Assembly: GCA_002332615.1 (NCBI GenBank)
Contig: DDAL01000014.1
Span: 15,858-31,468 of the forward strand
DNA from: Sphingobacteriaceae bacterium UBA2059
GTDB lineage: Bacteria > Bacteroidota > Bacteroidia > Sphingobacteriales > Sphingobacteriaceae
DNA length: 15,611 nucleotides
Direction: 5' to 3'
Part shown: one piece after another, positions 1 through 7,114 of the stretch
Layout: each line of letters begins with the position of its first letter
How positions within the stretch are numbered: position 1 is the first letter of the stretch
Translations under genes and position numbers: made by a program
The notes under the pieces: model-generated
Seen by the model: only the letters and a program-made list of their open reading frames with translations
Told to the model about the DNA's origin: nothing
The model's database searches: none

Positions 1-276
1 TTTTAGATAGCCGGGGCTGCTTAAAATAGCGTATACACGACTTAGTTGTTCAGACTTTTGTTTTCCGATTATGGCCTCCGTAGGCTTATGATCCTTAAAA
101 GCACCGGCAAACATATCCCCGGTATTAAAGCTGCATACAACAGATGCATCTTCAGGAATCAGCTTCAGCGCAAAAGAGTAATTATCTGAATGAGTAGTGA
201 GTTCAGTAAAGTACTTGTTTGCTATTCCTATAATGGCAGTAATAAGAACAATACTCAGAATGATAATTTTCCTCAT
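1..276 (-). CDS. Hypothetical protein, N-terminal part only (runs off the left edge)
   Basis: An open frame reads leftward from an ATG at 276 to the window edge without a stop, giving 92 residues that start MRKIIILSIVLITAIIG. The first ~18 residues after the basic start form one hydrophobic segment with no obvious lipobox cysteine, so it is a signal peptide or a membrane anchor. The exported part then begins, with a stretch SFALKLIPEDASVVCSFN. The phrase about a 'low-residue valine-cysteine-serine' strand is not a motif I can assign to a family. The gene is divergent from the DUF423-priA pair, and a TAnnTTTG element lies ten bases upstream of its start. I do not recognise the family and the C-terminal portion is missing, so no function is proposed. 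Confidence that it is a real gene rests on the signal-like N terminus, the promoter match and the unbroken frame. Confidence 0.7.
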   Translation of the reverse strand, partial: MRKIIILSIVLITAIIGIANKYFTELTTHSDNYSFALKLIPEDASVVCSFNTGDMFAGAFKDHKPTEAIIGKQKSEQLSRVYAILSSPGYLK

Positions 277-285
277 AGTGTATCA

Positions 286-293
286 CAAAACTA
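286..293 (-). promoter_or_regulatory. Putative Bacteroidota -7 element for the truncated leftward gene
   Basis: On the minus strand the sequence reads TAGTTTTG, a perfect match to TAnnTTTG. It ends ten bases before the ATG at 276. No TTG -33 box is visible at the usual spacing. If it is used, the 5' leader would be only a few bases long. Confidence 0.4.
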
Positions 294-342
294 CTGGTTT
301 ATACTGAGTAAATAATAAATACTTTAGTATTTTAGCTTATAT

Positions 343-726
343 ATGAACAGAAATATTGTAATTACAGCCGCCATGCTCGGAATGCTTGCTGTTATTTTGG
401 GGGCCTTTGGAGCTCATGGATTAAAAGATAGAATATCGGCTTATGATCTTGAAAACTGGAAAACTGCTGTAAGCTACCAGTTCTTTCATGTATTAGCATT
501 ACTCTTTCTGGCTACTATGTCAGGTTACCGCCAAAGCTATGTAACCTTTGCTTTTTACGCTTTTGTAATAGGTATCGTGCTGTTTTCCGGCTCGCTGTAT
601 CTGTTGTCAACAAAGGCAATAACAGGCGTCAGGTGGAAGATATTGGGGCCTGTTACACCCATAGGAGGGCTGATGTTTATCCTAGGATGGGGCTCGATAC
701 TTCTAGGCGCAATAAAAGGTAAATAA
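343..726 (+). CDS. DUF423 family small integral membrane protein
   Basis: This 127-residue inner-membrane protein matches the DUF423 (YwdK/YgdD) family in length and layout. Its function is not established. Four hydrophobic segments fall at about residues 5-24, 44-62, 66-88 and 104-124. Family-typical stretches include GAFGAHGL near residue 20, QFFHVLALL near 46, FSGSLYLL near 81 and GPVTPIGGLMFILGW near 102. The stop codon overlaps the priA start in TAATG, so the two genes are probably cotranscribed and may be translationally coupled. The region just upstream (311-342) is AT-rich and holds only an imperfect -7-like TACTTTAG at 320-327. The family call is firm; the cellular role is unknown, and the link to priA may be only operonic. 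Confidence 0.88.
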   Translation: MNRNIVITAAMLGMLAVILGAFGAHGLKDRISAYDLENWKTAVSYQFFHVLALLFLATMSGYRQSYVTFAFYAFVIGIVLFSGSLYLLSTKAITGVRWKILGPVTPIGGLMFILGWGSILLGAIKGK

Positions 727-3206
727 TGCTTGAATTCGGACATACAGAAACAAGCCATAAAGCAACGTTTTTTGTAGAGGTAATTCTGCCATTATCCATT
801 TCAAAAACATACACGTACAGGGTTCCGTTTGCGTTCTCAGATCATATAGCTATCGGCAAGCGAGTGATTGTACAGTTTGGAAAGTCGCGAATGTACACAG
901 GTATCATCAATGCCATAAGCGATCAGCCCCCGTCTCTTTATGAAGCAAAGTATGTAATAGATATACTTGACGATGAACCTATAATCCATGAACGCCAATT
1001 TCAGTTATGGAACTGGGTAGCCTCTTATTATATGTGTACACCTGGAGAAGTAATGAATGCGGCACTGCCGGCTTCGCTGAAATTAGCCAGTGAAACTAAG
1101 GTGCTTCTACAGCAGGCTGCTGAATATTTGAAATCAGAACTTACAGATAAGGAATTTCTAATTGTAGAGGCCCTTGAAACAGAGCCCGAACTACGTATAA
1201 GCGATATAAGCAAGCTCCTGGGACAAAAAACTGTTTTCCCAATTCTAAAAGAACTTCTAAAGAAAGGCATCATCCATATTTCCGAAGAGGTGGCAACACG
1301 TTATAAACCGCGCACCAGAGCTTTTCTATCACTCAAGCAGACGTATACATCTGAAACTGCGCTTAAACAGCTTTTTGCTTATCTGGAGCGAAGCCCAAAG
1401 CAGGTAGAGACCTTGCAAGTGTATTTTAGACTTAAAAAGTCCGGCAATGCGGTATCAAAGAAAGACATGGAAGAGGAAGGGGTAAGCGCATCAGCGCTAA
1501 AAGCGCTTATTTCAAAGCACGTATTTGAAGTAGAGTATCAGCCGGTAAGCCGTCTTCATACAGATAAAGATGAGACTTTTGACAATTTTGTATTAAGTGA
1601 TAGTCAACGTGATGCTTATGAGCATTTAATTCAAACATTTAAGGACAAGGACGTAGCCCTGCTTCATGGAGTTACCTCTTCAGGTAAAACTCAGATTTAT
1701 GTAAGGATGATAGAGCAAGCCCTTGCTTCTTCAAAGCAGGTTTTATACCTTTTACCTGAAATTGCCCTGACTACCCAGATAATTGAACGTTTAAAAAGAT
1801 ACTTTGGCTCAAAGATAGGAGTCTATCATTCACGTATGGGCGATAATGAACGTGCTGAAGTATGGATAAAGGTACAAAAGAAGGAGTATCAGATTATACT
1901 GGGTGCAAGATCGGCAGTCTTTCTGCCTTTCTGTTCTCTGGGACTGGTTGTCGTTGATGAAGAGCACGAGTCTTCCTATAAGCAGCACGATCCGGCACCG
2001 CGGTACCATGCAAGAGATACCGCGATTTATCTTGCACACATACATCAGGCTAAGGTGCTTCTGGGCTCAGCCACGCCTTCGCTAGAAAGTTATTTCAATG
2101 CAAAAAACGGCAAGTACGGTTTCGCAGAGCTTGCCTGCCGCTTCGGTGCATCAAGTTTACCTGGCATACAGGTAGTAAGCATAGGAGAGGAAACAAATAA
2201 GAAAACACTGCAGTATAACTTTAGCAGTGTATTGCTCAAAGAAATAGAACTTCGGCTTCAAAGGCAGGAACAGGTGATACTTTTTCAAAACCGTCGGGGG
2301 TATACGCCCCTGCTTATGTGCAATAACTGCGGCTATATACCGCATTGTGTTCACTGCGACGTGAGCCTTACTTACCATAAGAGTTCTGGAAAGCTGCATT
2401 GCCACTATTGTGGATTCAGGCAGGACCCTCTTTCCGACTGCCCGGCTTGTGGATCTACTCATATTGAACAGAAAGGCTTCGGAACCGAACGAATTGAAGA
2501 TGATCTACAAATGCTTTTTCCTCATGCCCGGATAGCCCGCATGGATCTTGATACCACACGCACAAAAAACGGCTTTCAAAAAATTGTAAGCGACTTTGAA
2601 GAAAGAGTGACAGATGTGCTCGTGGGCACACAGATAGTAGCCAAGGGGCTCGATTTTGAACATGTAACACTCATTGGTATCATCAATGCAGACAGTCTGG
2701 TTAACTATCCCGATTTCAGAGCTTTTGAACGAAGCTTTCAATTGCTTTCACAGGTAGCAGGAAGGGCAGGCAGGCGCGAAAAGGCGGGTAAGGTAATTAT
2801 TCAGGCTCATGCTGTTCAGCATAGAGTAATCACCCAGGTTATAAATAATAATTACAAGGGTATGTTTGAGCAGGAGCTGGCAGAGAGAAGAATCTTTGCT
2901 TATCCTCCTTACGTACGGATGATTCGTATAGACCTGAAGCATAAAGACCAGCACGTTTTACATGCAGTTGCTATGCGATTTGCCTTAGAGCTGAAGGATG
3001 TGCTGAAAGAACGTGTGCTTGGTCCTGAAGATCCTCTAATTTCCAGGATAAGAAGTTATTTTATCAAGACAGTTTACGTAAAGGTTGAGCGTAACGGAAT
3101 ATCACTTAGCAAGGTTAAAGACTTCTTAAAACAAACTCAGTTAAAGTTTATAAGCGACAGGGCTAACAAAAACGTATTCATACAATTTGATGTTGACCCT
3201 TATTAG
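726..3206 (+). CDS. priA: Primosomal protein N' (PriA), replication-restart 3'-5' DNA helicase
   Basis: PriA recognises stalled or repaired replication forks, unwinds the lagging-strand arm using ATP, and starts reloading of the replicative helicase in the cytoplasm. The 826 residues show the full family order. There is an N-terminal 3'-DNA-binding domain (about 15-115) and a winged-helix-like region. The Walker A motif GVTSSGKT spans 315-322 and the DEEH box 411-414. A zinc-binding insertion has eight cysteines (C532, C535, C541, C544, C559, C562, C572, C575). Helicase motif V includes VGTQIVAKGLDF (633-644), and motif VI is QVAGRAGR (676-683). No catalytic residue appears lost. The length is somewhat above the ~730 of Escherichia coli PriA, mainly in the region before the helicase core, which looks normal for Bacteroidota. 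The start overlaps the previous stop by one base. Confidence 0.97.
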   Translation: MLEFGHTETSHKATFFVEVILPLSISKTYTYRVPFAFSDHIAIGKRVIVQFGKSRMYTGIINAISDQPPSLYEAKYVIDILDDEPIIHERQFQLWNWVASYYMCTPGEVMNAALPASLKLASETKVLLQQAAEYLKSELTDKEFLIVEALETEPELRISDISKLLGQKTVFPILKELLKKGIIHISEEVATRYKPRTRAFLSLKQTYTSETALKQLFAYLERSPKQVETLQVYFRLKKSGNAVSKKDMEEEGVSASALKALISKHVFEVEYQPVSRLHTDKDETFDNFVLSDSQRDAYEHLIQTFKDKDVALLHGVTSSGKTQIYVRMIEQALASSKQVLYLLPEIALTTQIIERLKRYFGSKIGVYHSRMGDNERAEVWIKVQKKEYQIILGARSAVFLPFCSLGLVVVDEEHESSYKQHDPAPRYHARDTAIYLAHIHQAKVLLGSATPSLESYFNAKNGKYGFAELACRFGASSLPGIQVVSIGEETNKKTLQYNFSSVLLKEIELRLQRQEQVILFQNRRGYTPLLMCNNCGYIPHCVHCDVSLTYHKSSGKLHCHYCGFRQDPLSDCPACGSTHIEQKGFGTERIEDDLQMLFPHARIARMDLDTTRTKNGFQKIVSDFEERVTDVLVGTQIVAKGLDFEHVTLIGIINADSLVNYPDFRAFERSFQLLSQVAGRAGRREKAGKVIIQAHAVQHRVITQVINNNYKGMFEQELAERRIFAYPPYVRMIRIDLKHKDQHVLHAVAMRFALELKDVLKERVLGPEDPLISRIRSYFIKTVYVKVERNGISLSKVKDFLKQTQLKFISDRANKNVFIQFDVDPY

Positions 3207-3231
3207 TTATATTCTGAGGACTGTTAGCTGA

Positions 3232-3280
3232 TAGCACGTTAGCATTCGAAAGCGTGCTAATTACAAAAGCAATTTTTTTT
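3232..3280 (+). terminator. Possible terminator after priA
   Basis: A perfect 7-bp inverted repeat (TAGCACG at 3232-3238, CGTGCTA at 3253-3259) lies 25 bases past the priA stop. Nested TTAGCA/TGCTAA arms offer an alternative fold. A run of eight T follows at 3273-3280, but it starts 13 bases after the stem. This is therefore not a textbook intrinsic terminator and may only be a 3' end-protecting hairpin. Confidence 0.4.
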
Positions 3281-3294
3281 ACGCTTTAAGTAAG

Positions 3295-3302
3295 TATTTT
3301 TG
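3295..3302 (+). promoter_or_regulatory. Putative Bacteroidota -7 promoter element for the isoaspartate methyltransferase gene
   Basis: TATTTTTG is a perfect match to TAnnTTTG and sits six bases before the ATG at 3309. Because this element normally covers about -11 to -4, transcription would start within a few bases of the ATG, giving an almost leaderless mRNA. There is no clear TTG -33 box; a T-run occupies that position. Confidence 0.5.
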
Positions 3303-3308
3303 TACCAA

Positions 3309-3977
3309 ATGGCTTACAAGTTTATAGATAATTACCGTGAGAAGGGTGCCAGGAAAAAACTAGTTTCTTTGCTGCGCGATGTTAAGAAGATAGAAGATGC
3401 TGGGGTTCTGGCTGCTATAGGCAAAGTTCCACGCCACTATTTCTTTGATGAGACCTTTTGGTCCCAGGCTTATAATGATATAGCATTTCCTATAGGCGAA
3501 GGGCAAACTATTTCACAACCTTATACAGTTGCATACCAAACACAGCTTTTAAGTATAAAACAAGGCGACCGGGTGTTGGAAATCGGGACCGGCTCCGGAT
3601 ATCAAACCTGTATCCTTCTGGAGCTCAAAGCCGAAGTATACACCATAGAAAGGCAGGAAACCCTTTATAAAAGGGCTAAGCTTTTTTTAAGTAAAATGGG
3701 TTATAAGGCTCACTTTTTCCTGGGTGACGGGTCAAAAGGACTATCAGAACATGGACCATTTGATAAAATACTGGTTACGGCAGGTGCTCCCTTTGTGCCC
3801 GAAATACTCCTCAAGCAGCTGAAAGTGGGAGGCACCCTGGTGATACCTGTAGGCGATGAAAAAAATCAGAAAATGATTGCCATATTCAGGATAAACGAAA
3901 CAGATTATGATCGTATAGAGCTCGATACCTTTAGGTTTGTTCCTCTTGTGGGTGAGCAGGCCTGGGGTAGCCTTTAG
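3309..3977 (+). CDS. pcm: Protein-L-isoaspartate O-methyltransferase
   Basis: This cytosolic S-adenosylmethionine-dependent enzyme methylates L-isoaspartyl residues in damaged proteins, starting their repair. With the ATG at 3309 the protein has 222 residues, the usual family size. The family N-terminal pattern NYREKGARKKLV is at residues 8-19. The substrate-side segment GQTISQPYTVA covers about 65-75. SAM motif I, VLEIGTGSGYQT, covers 89-100, and the post-motif strand KILVTAGAP covers 153-161. A TTG at 3300 would add three residues, but it overlaps the -7 promoter element and is unlikely to be the start. The 3' end overlaps the convergent smpB gene by four bases. Confidence 0.95.
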   Translation: MAYKFIDNYREKGARKKLVSLLRDVKKIEDAGVLAAIGKVPRHYFFDETFWSQAYNDIAFPIGEGQTISQPYTVAYQTQLLSIKQGDRVLEIGTGSGYQTCILLELKAEVYTIERQETLYKRAKLFLSKMGYKAHFFLGDGSKGLSEHGPFDKILVTAGAPFVPEILLKQLKVGGTLVIPVGDEKNQKMIAIFRINETDYDRIELDTFRFVPLVGEQAWGSL

Positions 3978-4417
3978 CGTTTCATAATCCTGCTAAGTTC
4001 AATTTTAGTATCGCGTTCCTTCAGCGTTTCCCGTTTATCAAATACTTTTTTACCTTGGGCCAGGCCAATTTCAAGCTTCGCAAATCCGCGCTCGCTAATG
4101 AATAGCTGCAAAGGCACAATGGTGAAACCTTTTTCCTCACTGCTGTTCTGCAGCTTCTTGAGCTCTTTTTTTGTTAGGAGTAGAATGCGGTCACGCTTCG
4201 ACTCATGATTATAGAACGATGCATTATGATACTCTGCAATATGCATATTCCTGATGTAAAGCTGGCCGTTCAAGAATGCACAAAATGCATCATTAATATT
4301 GGCTTTCCCCATGCGTATCGATTTAATTTCGGTACCCAGGAGTTTTATTCCAGCCGTATACTTATCTAGTATATGATATTCAAAATATGCTTTTTTATTC
4401 CGGATGTTTATATTCAT
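3974..4417 (-). CDS. smpB: SsrA-binding protein SmpB
   Basis: SmpB binds tmRNA and brings it to ribosomes stalled on broken mRNAs, so that the nascent peptide is tagged and the ribosome freed. The chosen ATG at 4417 gives 147 residues beginning MNINIRNKKAYFEYHI, where SmpB homologues normally start. An in-frame ATG at 4492 would add 25 unrelated residues. A purine-rich GGGAAGG lies about 8-14 bases before the chosen ATG. Family signatures are LLGTEIKSIRMGKANINDAF in the N-terminal third and the C-terminal tail FDKRETLKERDTK, which enters the ribosomal decoding channel. It is tail to tail with the isoaspartate methyltransferase gene (4-bp overlap). No tmRNA gene is visible in the window. Confidence 0.96.
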   Translation of the reverse strand: MNINIRNKKAYFEYHILDKYTAGIKLLGTEIKSIRMGKANINDAFCAFLNGQLYIRNMHIAEYHNASFYNHESKRDRILLLTKKELKKLQNSSEEKGFTIVPLQLFISERGFAKLEIGLAQGKKVFDKRETLKERDTKIELSRIMKR

Positions 4418-4475
4418 TTCAATGCCTTCCCTGTGGATTAACCTCCGTTTAGCCAGAAATGTTGCCAACGGGAAA

Positions 4476-4483
4476 CAAAAATA
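4476..4483 (-). promoter_or_regulatory. Putative Bacteroidota -7 promoter element for smpB
   Basis: The minus strand reads TATTTTTG, a perfect TAnnTTTG match. It lies 59 bases before the smpB ATG, in the 111-base gap after the YkuK-family gene. This supports independent transcription of smpB and argues further against the longer SmpB start at 4492, which lies upstream of it. No convincing -33 box is seen. Confidence 0.45.
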
Positions 4484-4528
4484 GTAAAACAAACCGTCTT
4501 AAAGATCCCAGTCAAGCAGTCATGCACG

Positions 4529-5002
4529 TTAATGAACCATTTTATTAGCACAGGCAGAGCTTGCAAAAGCTTCCGGTTTGGCCTTAAATACAAAGCCCAT
4601 GCCCAATATATACCCCATGGCATCATGCAAAGCCTGATTTGACTTAAACATCGGATTCGTATTGATGTCCGCATGCACCTCCAGGTCAACGTTATATTTG
4701 TCCAGAAGATCGCACAGTGAATAGGCAATCTCAATTGACTTCTGAACTTCTGTAAGCATTCGTTCCTTTATGCTCATTTTTAAACTGCTTCTATCCTGGT
4801 TTATAAACATAAAGGCTCCTTTCTTTTCCCTCAAAAAAACGATTACTGTTGCATAATCGGTAATTTGACCTTTCACTTGTGAATCAGTGCCTATACATAC
4901 TTTAAGTTTATTGCCTATGCTGCTTTCATGTTCGATAGCTTTCGAAACAGCATCAAGAAGCGGAGCTTTAATCTCTTCGCCACTAAATTTCTTCCAGGTC
5001 AT
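4529..5002 (-). CDS. YkuK family ribonuclease H-like protein (DUF458)
   Basis: The 157-residue protein matches the YkuK/DUF458 family, which has a predicted RNase H-like fold. The substrate and biological role are not established. Visible landmarks are VCIGTDSQVKG (about 35-45), with the acidic residue expected on the first strand, ATVIVFLREKKGAF (about 51-64), a mid-protein helical segment MLTEVQKSIEIAYSLCDLL (about 82-100), and LEVHADINTNPMFKSN (about 106-121), which carries a second acidic/His cluster. It ends in a lysine-containing tail, ACANKMVH. It lies upstream of smpB on the same strand, separated by 111 bases that hold a separate smpB promoter candidate, so a shared operon is not certain. 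The family assignment is good; a nuclease activity is inferred only from the fold. Confidence 0.85.
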   Translation of the reverse strand: MTWKKFSGEEIKAPLLDAVSKAIEHESSIGNKLKVCIGTDSQVKGQITDYATVIVFLREKKGAFMFINQDRSSLKMSIKERMLTEVQKSIEIAYSLCDLLDKYNVDLEVHADINTNPMFKSNQALHDAMGYILGMGFVFKAKPEAFASSACANKMVH

Positions 5003-5017
5003 AGTTATTATTTTTAG

Positions 5018-5048
5018 GGTTTAAACCTGGCATAAGCTTACGGGCCCG
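5018..5048. repeat. Two short palindromes in the leader of the YkuK-family gene
   Basis: A perfect 10-bp palindrome GGTTTAAACC (5018-5027) lies 15 bases before the YkuK-family ATG, and an 8-bp palindrome CGGGCCCG (5041-5048) lies 13 bases further up. No TAnnTTTG element was found in this 153-base gap, so one of these could be a regulatory site, but both could also be chance. Confidence 0.25.
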
Positions 5049-5105
5049 GTTACAAGGTCCTATAAAGCTACTATATTGTAATTAACTGTGTATGAATTTT
5101 TTGTT

Positions 5106-5137
5106 AAAAAAAAAGACCGCATTGCGGTCTTTTTAAA
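5106..5137 (-). terminator. Intrinsic terminator of the phosphohexomutase gene
   Basis: AAAAGACCGC (5111-5120) pairs perfectly with GCGGTCTTTT (5124-5133) around a 3-base loop. In the minus direction it is followed by nine T, complementary to the A-run 5106-5114. It lies 23 bases past the phosphohexomutase stop and so separates that gene from the YkuK-family gene. T residues on the other side make it potentially bidirectional. Confidence 0.9.
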
Positions 5138-5155
5138 AATACAAAGCCAATATAT

Positions 5156-6901
5156 TTACACACCCAGATCAAGCATTATTGTATCTACTTTTCTGTCAAG
5201 CGCCATATTTACAGCTTCAAAATCAGCTTTGGAGACGAGGTGGCCTTTTACACTGCAATAAAACTTAATCTTTGGTTCCGTGCCTGATGGCCGTGCAGAT
5301 ATAATGCTTCCATCTTCTGTGATAAACTGGAGTACATCTGAAACTGGAAGATCTATAGGATTGCGTCTTTTAGTGCTTAAGTCGGTCTCAACACTCAGGG
5401 CATAGTCTTTAAGCGTAACCACCGCAGATCCTCCCAAAGATACAGGCGTATTATTTCTGAACCGTTCCATCATCGCCTTAATTTCCTCAGCGCCAGTTTT
5501 GCCTTTTTTAGTCACAGAAACAAGCTTTTCTTTGTAAAAGCCGTACTGCTCATACATTTCGAGCAGTGCATCAAATAGACTTGAGCCCTTATCTTTATAA
5601 TAAGCCGTCATTTCAGAAATAAATGAAGCTGATATGACGGCGTCTTTATCACGCGCCAACTCACCTATTAAATAGCCATAACTTTCTTCACCGCCTGCAA
5701 TAAAGGTTTCCTTGCCCTCCAGCAACGTCATGAGCTCGCCGATATATTTAAAGCCTGTTAACGTATTATAACATTTTACATCATATGCCTTGGCTATGTC
5801 ATCAATAAGGTTAGAAGTAACTATTGTTTTAACAATGTATTCTTTGCCAGTAAGTTTGTTTCTCTCTTTCCAGGCTTGCAGCATGTAGTTAATAAGCAAG
5901 CTGCCTGTTTGGTTTCCGTTAAGCAGCACAAACTCTCCCTTATTATCCTTAACCGCAATTCCAACACGGTCTGCATCCGGGTCTGTTGCTAAAATAAGGT
6001 CGGCGTCTATGCTCTTTCCTTTTTCAAGAGCAAGCGTTAAAGCTTCTTTCTCTTCAGGGTTAGGATAAACTACAGTCGGGAAGTTTCCGTCGGGCGTAGT
6101 TTGTTCTTCTACCAGATTCACATTCGTAAAGCCGAAACGTTCTAAAGCTTTTGGAACCAGAGTAATACCGGTGCCATGAATAGGAGAGTAAACAATCTTC
6201 AGGTCGCTCTGACGTTTTATTGCTTCGGGCGATACAGATAGTTTAACGATTTCATCAAGATAAAGGGTGTCTAACTCTTCTCCCAACAATTCAATATTTG
6301 CCTCAATAGCTTCAAACTTAATATCCTCAATATTCCTTACCTCGCTTACTTCTGCCATTACCTGCTTGTCATACGGCGATACAAACTGTCCGCCATCTTC
6401 TCCATAGGCTTTATATCCATTGTACTCTTTAGGATTGTGGGATGCAGTAACCATGACACCGCTTTTGCAGCCCAGCTTTCTTATGGCAAAAGACAAAAGT
6501 GGAGTAGGGCGGAGTTCCTTGAAAAAATAAACATGAATTCCGTTTGCCGAAAACACTTCGGCTATAATACGGGCGAAATAGTCAGAATTGTTTCGGCTGT
6601 CATGAGCAACGGCTACTTTAACAGCTTCACCCGGATACCTTTTTCTAAGATAATTGCAAAGTCCCTGGGTAGCCGCTCCAATAGTATATTTATTTATGCG
6701 GTTAGAACCGGGGCCCATAGTTCCGCGTAAACCACCTGTGCCAAATTCCAGATCGCGATAAAAAGCATCTGTCAGTTCCGTAAAAGAGCCGGCATCAATC
6801 AGTTGTTTAATCTTTTGCTTGGTATCTTCGTCATAGCTGCCCGTGAGCCAGTTGTTGACTTTTTCTACTATCAGAGGTTCCAATTGTTGCATCATATTCA
6901 T
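5156..6901 (-). CDS. Phospho-sugar mutase (phosphoglucomutase/phosphomannomutase family)
   Basis: This cytosolic enzyme interconverts hexose 6-phosphate and hexose 1-phosphate, feeding nucleotide-sugar synthesis. The 581 residues fit the long PgcA-like branch of the alpha-D-phosphohexomutase superfamily. All four active-site loops are present. The phosphoserine loop TASHNP is at 152-157 (catalytic S154), the Mg-binding loop DPDADR at 307-312, the sugar-recognition loop GGEESYG at 403-409, and the phosphate-binding loop RPSGTEPK at 537-544. An N-terminal GTGGLRGTMGPG (about 54-65) is also typical. Whether glucose, mannose or both are used cannot be told from the sequence. The ATG at 6901 is followed by ATGs two and three codons later, so the start is uncertain by a few residues. 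It is divergent from the glycosyltransferase set at 7115. Confidence 0.95.
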   Translation of the reverse strand: MNMMQQLEPLIVEKVNNWLTGSYDEDTKQKIKQLIDAGSFTELTDAFYRDLEFGTGGLRGTMGPGSNRINKYTIGAATQGLCNYLRKRYPGEAVKVAVAHDSRNNSDYFARIIAEVFSANGIHVYFFKELRPTPLLSFAIRKLGCKSGVMVTASHNPKEYNGYKAYGEDGGQFVSPYDKQVMAEVSEVRNIEDIKFEAIEANIELLGEELDTLYLDEIVKLSVSPEAIKRQSDLKIVYSPIHGTGITLVPKALERFGFTNVNLVEEQTTPDGNFPTVVYPNPEEKEALTLALEKGKSIDADLILATDPDADRVGIAVKDNKGEFVLLNGNQTGSLLINYMLQAWKERNKLTGKEYIVKTIVTSNLIDDIAKAYDVKCYNTLTGFKYIGELMTLLEGKETFIAGGEESYGYLIGELARDKDAVISASFISEMTAYYKDKGSSLFDALLEMYEQYGFYKEKLVSVTKKGKTGAEEIKAMMERFRNNTPVSLGGSAVVTLKDYALSVETDLSTKRRNPIDLPVSDVLQFITEDGSIISARPSGTEPKIKFYCSVKGHLVSKADFEAVNMALDRKVDTIMLDLGV

Positions 6902-6968
6902 TCAATAAAATTAGAATTAAAAGGGCTACTTAAGAAAACTATTTCTCATAAACTCCACTACGTTCATG

Positions 6969-6976
6969 CAAAAGTA
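6969..6976 (-). promoter_or_regulatory. Putative Bacteroidota -7 promoter element for the phosphohexomutase gene
   Basis: The minus strand reads TACTTTTG, a perfect TAnnTTTG match, 67 bases before the ATG at 6901. A TTGTTG stretch lies just upstream, but closer than the normal -33 spacing. Confidence 0.45.
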
Positions 6977-7056
6977 AAAATCTGACAACAATTGACACGT
7001 ACGGGTGTTGAATCTAGACATTAAATTAATTATTTATTAAACCAAACCTCGAAAAC

Positions 7057-7094
7057 AGTTAATTACTTAACTACGTTGTTGTATTAATAGTTAA
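7057..7094 (+). repeat. Cluster of AGTTAA hexamers upstream of the glycan genes
   Basis: AGTTAA (7057-7062) and its inverse TTAACT (7067-7072) form a 6-bp inverted repeat with a 4-base spacer. A third copy, AGTTAA, lies at 7089-7094, just before the first glycosyltransferase gene. The arrangement could be an operator, but the region is AT-rich and chance is possible. Confidence 0.3.
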
Positions 7095-7114
7095 GAGTTT
7101 GTTTATGCTCCTAT

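Larger units (their letters stand above)
6902..7114. other. Intergenic region between the phosphohexomutase and glycosyltransferase genes
   Basis: This 213-base AT-rich gap between divergent genes holds no credible coding frame. It contains the phosphohexomutase promoter candidate (6969-6976) and, nearer the glycosyltransferase start, a cluster of AGTTAA hexamers (7057-7094). TTG at 7076-7081 and TTTG at 7098-7101 resemble parts of a Bacteroidota promoter, but the TA of the -7 box is lacking. Confidence 0.6.

Noticed and set aside
320..327. TACTTTAG as a promoter element for the DUF423-priA pair
   Set aside because: It has one mismatch to TAnnTTTG in an AT-rich stretch and no -33 box, which is too weak to list as a feature.
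3300..3308. TTG start for the isoaspartate methyltransferase
   Set aside because: It overlaps the probable promoter element, and the ATG three codons later fits the family start.
4418..4492. A 25-residue N-terminal extension of SmpB from an upstream in-frame ATG
   Set aside because: It has no SmpB similarity, it begins upstream of a perfect -7 promoter element, and the internal ATG at 4417 matches the normal family start with a purine-rich stretch before it.
4438..4734. A 98-codon minus-strand frame bridging the YkuK-family gene and smpB
   Set aside because: It is out of frame with both recognised proteins and has no family features; it arises from overlap with the YkuK coding region.
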